A stretch of 64,000 nt of DNA from Flavobacteriaceae bacterium (GTDB lineage Bacteria; Bacteroidota; Bacteroidia; Flavobacteriales; Flavobacteriaceae): assembly GCA_029248405.1 (NCBI GenBank), contig JAQWJJ010000011.1:160119-224118 (forward strand), read 5' to 3'. The notes beneath the pieces are model-generated. The model saw only the letters and a list, made by a program, of their open reading frames with translations, had not been told where the DNA came from and did not search any database. The position numbers and the translations under genes were made by a program. Positions 60,601-64,000 of the stretch are shown one piece after another. Positions within the stretch are counted from its first letter, which is position 1. The number at the start of each line of letters is the position of its first letter.

Positions 60601-60981
60601 GGTGTGGTCTTTGAATCTTTGCGCAGTCTCTTTGATGACGGCAAAGGCCTCCGGTAATATGGTGTCAAGACTTTGTTTTTCAACATTATAGCGCTGATCT
60701 TTTAGACGATCGATGGCATTATATAAGTCTTCTTTTTTGTCGATATCAACTTCCTTTTCAATCTCTTGATGCAGGTCTTCTATTTGGGTTTGAATATCGG
60801 CCTGATCTTCTTTGATTTGGGCTCGGAAGGCCTCGGACTTGGCACGAAGTTCGTCGAGACTCAGTGCGGCCATAGCTGCCTCGTGCTGTTTTATGAGTTG
60901 GACAAGTGGTTGAATGGCGCTCAAATCCTGTTTGGATTTGTCGCCGACAAAAACTTTTAATACACTATCTAAAAATCCCAT
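57622..60981 (-). CDS. secA: Preprotein translocase ATPase SecA
   Basis: The 1,119-residue protein is the long SecA of Bacteroidota. Walker A is MQTGEGKTLVATLP, with VNDYLAKRDSAWM, DEVDSVLIDDARTPL (DEAD-type box) and TNMAGRGTDIKL in nucleotide domain 2. The region between about 330 and 500 has inserted helices that account for the extra length. The C-terminus lacks the zinc-binding Cys motif of E. coli SecA and ends LLQKGEWVLQDQG. The ATG at 60981 is chosen over one eleven codons upstream. Confidence 0.96.
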   Translation of the reverse strand: MGFLDSVLKVFVGDKSKQDLSAIQPLVQLIKQHEAAMAALSLDELRAKSEAFRAQIKEDQADIQTQIEDLHQEIEKEVDIDKKEDLYNAIDRLKDQRYNVEKQSLDTILPEAFAVIKETAQRFKDHTELAVTASAMDRELSATKGYITLQGDQAIWKNNWDAAGKEVTWDMVHYDVQLIGGIALHQGKVAEMQTGEGKTLVATLPVYLNALAGQGVHLVTVNDYLAKRDSAWMAPIFEFHGMRVDCIDLHPSNSEARRHAYNADITYGTNNEFGFDYLRDNMSHAPTDLVQRPHHYAIVDEVDSVLIDDARTPLIISGPVPEGDRHEFNELKPKISSIVEQQRKELTGVLAEAKKLLAEGDTKEGGLKLLRVYRGLPKNKALIKFLSEEGIKQILQKTENFYMQDNNREMPKVDAELYFVIEEKNNQIELTDKGVNYLSGADQPDFFVMPEIGTEIAKIEGQGLSKEDEAKAKEELFRDFGVKSERIHTLNQLLKAYTLFEKDTQYVVMDNKVMIVDEQTGRIMDGRRYSDGLHQAIEAKENVKIEAVTQTFATITLQNYFRMYRKLSGMTGTAVTEAGELWEIYQLDVVEIPTNRPIARDDRDDKIYKTKREKYNAVIEEVVGLSQAGRPVLIGTTSVEISELLSRMLAIRNIKHNVLNAKLHKKEADIVAEAGDSGVVTIATNMAGRGTDIKLSDQVKAAGGLAIIGTERHDSRRVDRQLRGRSGRQGDPGSSQFYVSLEDNLMRLFGSERIAKMMDRLGLQEGEVIQHSMISKSIERAQKKVEENNFGIRKRLLEYDDVMNAQREVVYKRRYNALFGERLRVDVANMIYDTAEVIVESNKLGGDYKNFEFELIRYFSMSASIDALEFEKMSASEITGRIYKEAYQHYQDKMARNAAMAFPVIKNVYETQGDKFKRILVPFTDGVKTLNVATDLEKAYNTEGTGLIQDFEKNISLAIIDDTWKTHLRKMDELKQSVQLAVHEQKDPLLIYKFEAFELFKSMIENVNKDVISFLFKGELPQEQQQSIQEAKQVSRKAQYNEQKDTIPNLDERSSEARAAGQTQQRHAPVETITREQPKINRNDKVTIKHVMNGQTKSLKYKQAIPLLQKGEWVLQDQG

Positions 60982-61100
60982 GCTGGTGTGTTTATTTTGA
61001 TTTTTAAGGCGCATTAGGCCTCAAAAAAGCTATCACAAAAAAACGGCAAAAAACCAGAATTTCAAAGGGTTTATTGCAATTAATTGTGATGGATTATGGC

Positions 61101-61136
61101 AAAAAAAAAGTCTCAAAGCAGCAGTGCCTGAGACTT
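61101..61136 (-). terminator. Rho-independent terminator of the DUF2795 gene
   Basis: AAGTCTCA (61108-61115) pairs with TGAGACTT (61129-61136), followed on the minus strand by a run of nine T. Confidence 0.88.
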
Positions 61137-61158
61137 AAATAGGTGCCTTAAAACAGTA

Positions 61159-61380
61159 CTAATATTCATCTTCATTCCACAGATAGTCTTCGTCTGTGGG
61201 ATAGTCTGGCCAGATCTCCTCGATAGAATCGTATGAGTCTCCTTCGTCTTCGATGGCTTGAATGTTTTCAACCACCTCGAGCGGCGCTCCTGTACGGATG
61301 GCGTAATCGATCAATTCGTCTTTGGTTGCTGGCCAAGGGGCATCACTTAAATATGATGCTAATTCTAATGTCCAATACAT
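61159..61380 (-). CDS. DUF2795 domain small acidic protein
   Basis: The 73-residue protein starts MYWTLELASYLSDAPWPATK, continues with ELIDYAIRTGAPLEVVENI and ends with an acidic EEIWPDYPTDEDYLWNEDEY tail. It matches DUF2795 as seen in flavobacteria. Function unknown. The ATG at 61380 is chosen because the 18 residues upstream are atypical. A strong terminator follows. Confidence 0.85.
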   Translation of the reverse strand: MYWTLELASYLSDAPWPATKDELIDYAIRTGAPLEVVENIQAIEDEGDSYDSIEEIWPDYPTDEDYLWNEDEY

Positions 61381-61524
61381 AACAGAATCCGGTTTTAATT
61401 TTTGCAAAAATAAATTTTTAAGTCGTAGCGACAAGCAAAAACAAAATTATTTAATCACAATTTAAAAGAACGATGTCAAAATGTTGACAAACAATAGTTT
61501 AAGTAGTTGTAGGACGTGGTCGTC

Positions 61525-62085
61525 TTACTCAACTTCCGGCAGCCATTTTATCTCCTCTGCCCCTAAATCTTGAGTCAATTTTCGTGCCAATACGAAAAGA
61601 TAGTCAGAGAGGCGATTCAAATACTGAATCACAAGAGGATCTATGGGCTCCATGTCATTTAAAAGTGTGGCCAAGCGCTCGCCTCGCCGGCTTACAGTAC
61701 GTGCTAGGTGACAATATGACACTGTGGTGTGGCCACCTGGCAGAATAAAATGAGTCATTGGTGGTAAATCGGTATTCATTTGGTCTATAGAAGTCTCTAG
61801 AGCAGCAATGTCTTGTGGTTGAATTTTTGGTGTTTTACGGGTTTGGTCAGTCTCTTGGCTTTTGGGATTTGCGAGTTGTGCCCCCACAACAAATAAGTTT
61901 TTTTGAGTGGTGACCAAAAACTCTTTGTATTCATGTGCTATGTTTTGGTCCCTCAATAAACCTAAGTAGGCATTGAGTTCATCAAGTGTGCCGTAGGCTT
62001 CGATGCGCTGATGGTGTTTGGGCACTCGCTTACCGTTAAAGAGTGAAGTCATGCCTTGATCGCCAGTCTTGGTGTAAATTTTCAT
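61525..62085 (-). CDS. pduO: Cob(I)yrinic acid a,c-diamide adenosyltransferase, PduO type
   Basis: The enzyme makes adenosylcobalamin from cob(I)alamin and ATP. The 186-residue protein has the ATP-binding MKIYTKTGDQGMTSLFNGK N-terminus and the AYGTLDELNAYLGLLRD helix. The catalytic patch HLARTVSRRGERLATLL has the conserved Arg pair. The YLNRLSDYLFVLAR segment closes the fold. It supplies the cofactor used by IcmF and methylmalonyl-CoA mutase. It lies 6 nt after a small membrane protein gene. Confidence 0.95.
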   Translation of the reverse strand: MKIYTKTGDQGMTSLFNGKRVPKHHQRIEAYGTLDELNAYLGLLRDQNIAHEYKEFLVTTQKNLFVVGAQLANPKSQETDQTRKTPKIQPQDIAALETSIDQMNTDLPPMTHFILPGGHTTVSYCHLARTVSRRGERLATLLNDMEPIDPLVIQYLNRLSDYLFVLARKLTQDLGAEEIKWLPEVE

Positions 62086-62091
62086 GCCGTC

Positions 62092-62229
62092 TTAATTTTT
62101 GTTGTTTTGCTTTGCTCTCAGGCTTTTCTTGAAATTGCGCTGTTGTCGTTTGCGTCGTTGTTTTTGAACGCGGTAGTTGTTCCAGAGGACGACTAAAAGC
62201 AATAGTAATGCGATAATGCTCCAGGTCAT
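62092..62229 (-). CDS. Small single-pass basic membrane protein
   Basis: The 45-residue protein from the ATG at 62229 has one helix (MTWSIIALLLLLVVLW) and a very basic tail (RVQKQRRKRQQRNFKKSLRAKQ). It overlaps the methyltransferase stop by 4 nt (ATGA), suggesting translational coupling. No family is recognised. The hydrophobic-plus-basic layout supports a real gene, with moderate confidence. Confidence 0.6.
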   Translation of the reverse strand: MTWSIIALLLLLVVLWNNYRVQKQRRKRQQRNFKKSLRAKQNNKN

Positions 62230-63044
62230 GCGGTGGAATTTGATTTTTGCAGCAATAAATTTACTTGCATGCACAGATACAAATGTTTCATCGACTCTGC
62301 TGATTTTTTCCAATCCAAGTCGTGCGCTTTTTTTCCAAATCGAGTTTTGAGTGACTTAGGAAGTGGTAAAAACTGAACAATAAAATAATACTTTGAAATA
62401 CCCATGACACCTCGTTTGTCCAGTACTTGAAAGTGCGTATTTAATGTACGTAGTGTTTTTCGGCCAAAAGGAAACTCCCATGCAGCATCGCTTTGAAAGG
62501 GCCTATATATCGATCGAATAATCCAAATAGGAAAACTAGTTTTTAAAGGATCGTAGGCAATAATTTTACCGCCGTGTTTGAGTTTTTCAGAGAGTTTTTT
62601 TGCAAGCATCTCGACATCTTTAAAGTGATGTAAAACACCATAAGCATAAATTAAATCAAAATCGGTTTCTCTGAATTCTTCTGACAAGAAATCCACGGCT
62701 TCACCACGTGCATTTGGCAAATGACTTAATTTGGTGTTCAGGACTTTTATCCCATTGTCACTCAAATCAATACCGATATATGCTTTACTGTTTTCTGCTA
62801 AATACAAAGAAAGTGCATTACCTTCATAACAACCTAAATCCAAAACTTTGAGATGACTTAAGTCACCCATCCACTCTTTGTGCAAATCATAACATTGGCT
62901 CAGTATGCCGAGTTCACGCCGCAGTTTCTTTAGGCTTTTTTCCCGAATATAAGACCAGAATCTAGATGGTAAATTTTTGTTTTTGTGGTTATAAAACTCC
63001 TTTTGCTTAAGATTTACGGCTATTGTTTTTTCAACTGAATCCAT
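62226..63044 (-). CDS. Class I SAM-dependent methyltransferase
   Basis: The 272-residue protein has motif I VLDLGCYEGNALSLYL, acidic motif II YIGIDLSDNGI, and the FDLIYAYGVLHHF segment of methyltransferase_11/25 enzymes. The substrate is unknown. The end includes a basic KTRFGKKAHDLDWKK stretch and a possible hydrophobic helix (HLYLCMQVNLLL). The ATG at 63044 is chosen; the upstream extension overlaps the ABC gene. AT-rich codon use hints that it may be less native than its neighbours. Confidence 0.82.
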   Translation of the reverse strand: MDSVEKTIAVNLKQKEFYNHKNKNLPSRFWSYIREKSLKKLRRELGILSQCYDLHKEWMGDLSHLKVLDLGCYEGNALSLYLAENSKAYIGIDLSDNGIKVLNTKLSHLPNARGEAVDFLSEEFRETDFDLIYAYGVLHHFKDVEMLAKKLSEKLKHGGKIIAYDPLKTSFPIWIIRSIYRPFQSDAAWEFPFGRKTLRTLNTHFQVLDKRGVMGISKYYFIVQFLPLPKSLKTRFGKKAHDLDWKKSAESMKHLYLCMQVNLLLQKSNSTA

Positions 63045-63054
63045 CTTAAGTAAA

Positions 63055-63741
63055 TTATTTTGTTCTGTCGTCACTCTCGATGATCCCATCACGCAAGCGA
63101 ATGATGCGATTGGTATGCGCTGCGATTTCTTCTTCGTGGGTGATGATGATTACGGTATTTCCAGCTTTATGAATCGTTTCAAAAAGATGCATGATCTCGA
63201 GTGATGTTTTGGTGTCGAGATTACCTGTAGGCTCGTCGGCTAAAATGATCGATGGGCGATTCACCAGAGCCCGTCCTACAGCAACCCGCTGGCGTTGACC
63301 ACCAGAGAGTTGATTGGGTTTGTGATCCATTCGGTCAGAGAGACCAACATCAGCCAGGACCTCTTCTGCTCTTGCCGTGCGCTCGGGTTTTGAGGCGCCA
63401 GCATAAACCATTGGTAAGGCGACATTGCCAAGAGCAGTTGTGCGGGGCAGGAGGTTAAAAGTTTGGAACACAAATCCAATCTCTTTATTGCGGATTTCTG
63501 CTAATTCATCATCACTCATGCTGCTCACGTCCACCCCATTGAGCATATAGCTTCCTGATGTCGGTGTATCCAGACACCCCAGTAAATTCATCAGGGTAGA
63601 TTTTCCGGAACCGGAAGGGCCCATCAACGCGACATATTCGCCTTTTTCAATATCGAGATCAATGCCTTTAAGGACCTTTACAACCTCTTGACCTAAGGCA
63701 AAATCCCTGGTGATTGATCTGATTTTTATGACACTACTCAT
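63055..63741 (-). CDS. ABC transporter ATP-binding protein, MacB/LolD type
   Basis: The 228-residue ATPase has Walker [17 protein letters not shown]-loop [11 protein letters not shown], signature [15 protein letters not shown], Walker [13 protein letters not shown] and H-loop IIITHEEEI. The GPSGSGKST and FNLLPRTT patterns are those of MacB/LolD/FtsE-like ATPases, which drive mechanotransmission or lipoprotein release. No cognate FtsX-like permease is in view on this side; the 3' end of another gene lies upstream. Export or lipoprotein handling is inferred. Confidence 0.93.
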   Translation of the reverse strand: MSSVIKIRSITRDFALGQEVVKVLKGIDLDIEKGEYVALMGPSGSGKSTLMNLLGCLDTPTSGSYMLNGVDVSSMSDDELAEIRNKEIGFVFQTFNLLPRTTALGNVALPMVYAGASKPERTARAEEVLADVGLSDRMDHKPNQLSGGQRQRVAVGRALVNRPSIILADEPTGNLDTKTSLEIMHLFETIHKAGNTVIIITHEEEIAAHTNRIIRLRDGIIESDDRTK

Positions 63742-63758
63742 GGCGCTGATTTAGAGCT

Positions 63759-63766
63759 GAAAGGTA
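63759..63766 (-). promoter_or_regulatory. -7-like box upstream of the MacB/LolD-type ATPase
   Basis: On the minus strand this reads TACCTTTC, one base from TAnnTTTG, 17 nt upstream of the ATG at 63741. Confidence 0.35.
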
Positions 63767-63866
63767 CTTAAAATTATGGGAATTTTGTAGTATCCCCCCA
63801 GTCGGGTTTTGTTAAAATTCATTTAATGTTATGGGGAATCATCGCCTTATTGGGCCTTTAAGAAAC

Positions 63867-64000
63867 TCAGACCCTCAATACAAAATGCTCTTTCACTTGG
63901 CCAGGGCGAAAAAAGATGAGCCCCCAAAAGAAGAGGTCAATGCTCACTGTAACCGAGGGGTCTTTTTGCATCAGTGCCCAGGCTTGAGACATTTCTGCAG
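63867..64000 (-). CDS. C-terminal fragment of a gene entering from the window edge
   Basis: A minus-strand frame is open to the window end and stops at 63867-63869. It encodes the last 43 residues of a protein, including SQAWALMQKDPSVTVSIDL and the ending FFRPGQVKEHFVLRV. Composition and absence of internal stops suggest a true C-terminus. The family is not recognised. Confidence 0.55.
   Translation of the reverse strand, partial: AEMSQAWALMQKDPSVTVSIDLFFWGLIFFRPGQVKEHFVLRV

Noticed and set aside
1..64000. CRISPR arrays, IS elements, prophage or restriction systems
   Set aside because: No regularly spaced repeats, transposase, integrase, Cas or restriction motifs were seen in any frame.

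Overview
The window comes from a chromosome of a member of the Bacteroidota, most likely Flavobacteriales. Supporting features are a Lacal_2735-family protein, type III glutamine synthetase, a SecA of about 1,120 residues, DnaJ with only two CxxCxGxG motifs, type IX secretion (T9SS) C-terminal sorting domains, TAnnTTTG -7 promoter boxes, and gene orders common in flavobacteria (tpiA-prmA-clpS, purM-prfA-pyrF, grpE-dnaJ-ABC-MscS-response regulator). The species cannot be named from the sequence. Genes are dense. There is one tRNA, no rRNA, no CRISPR array and no recognisable IS element or prophage.

Layout. 1-3.8 kb: end of a DoxX/MauE-like membrane protein, an oligopeptide-type permease, tpiA, prmA, clpS. 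3.9-7.3 kb (minus strand): a small histidine-rich protein, a TonB-dependent receptor and a lipoprotein, probably a metal-uptake operon. 7.6 kb: tRNA-Arg(ACG). 7.9-10.5 kb (minus): an XRE regulator and a decayed sulfur locus with YeeE/YedE subunit B, a truncated MBL-fold hydrolase, a TauE/SafE exporter and an internally deleted Crp/Fnr regulator. 10.7-14.9 kb: cysteine dioxygenase, a cysteine-sulfinate-decarboxylase-like enzyme, a sodium:solute symporter and a MarR regulator, together a plausible hypotaurine/taurine module. 15-20.3 kb: TetR, AarF/UbiB-like kinase, photolyase-like protein, Lacal_2735, DUF2452, TIGR03643 and flavin reductase, resembling light or redox stress clusters of flavobacteria.

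20.3-34.7 kb holds a cupin lipoprotein, a LamG/T9SS protein, apt, a Ca/Na antiporter, glutamine synthetase III, purM, prfA, pyrF, the fused acyl-CoA mutase icmF, an Lrp regulator, a DUF1684 protein and crcB. 34.8-42.6 kb holds a DPP III-like peptidase, a MazG-like protein, ilvE, a DUF4920 lipoprotein, an MnmC-type methyltransferase, a TIGR01777 protein, grpE and dnaJ. A candidate small RNA with its own promoter and terminator follows dnaJ (about 42.65-42.74 kb). 42.8-50.8 kb: NatAB-like ABC exporter, MscS channel, NtrC-like regulator lacking a DNA-binding domain, M28 peptidase, MATE exporter, PAP2 phosphatase. 50.8-54.8 kb: a GT39/LAB_N/GT2 envelope-glycolipid operon and a sugar-nucleotide epimerase. 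54.8-64 kb: meaB, a HAF-repeat T9SS protein, secA, DUF2795, a cobalamin adenosyltransferase, a methyltransferase, a MacB/LolD-type ATPase and the 3' end of one more gene.

Connections. IcmF, MeaB and the PduO-type adenosyltransferase form a B12-dependent acyl-CoA rearrangement set spread over 33 kb. The sulfur locus and the CDO/CSAD genes are adjacent and together handle cysteine sulfur, sulfite and thiosulfate. Two GTAAC-N4-GTTAC palindromes lie exactly 22 nt upstream of TACTTT boxes before the two sulfur transcription units and look like Crp/Fnr sites, although the adjacent Crp/Fnr protein and the hydrolase both carry deletions. That pairing is the most unusual observation here.
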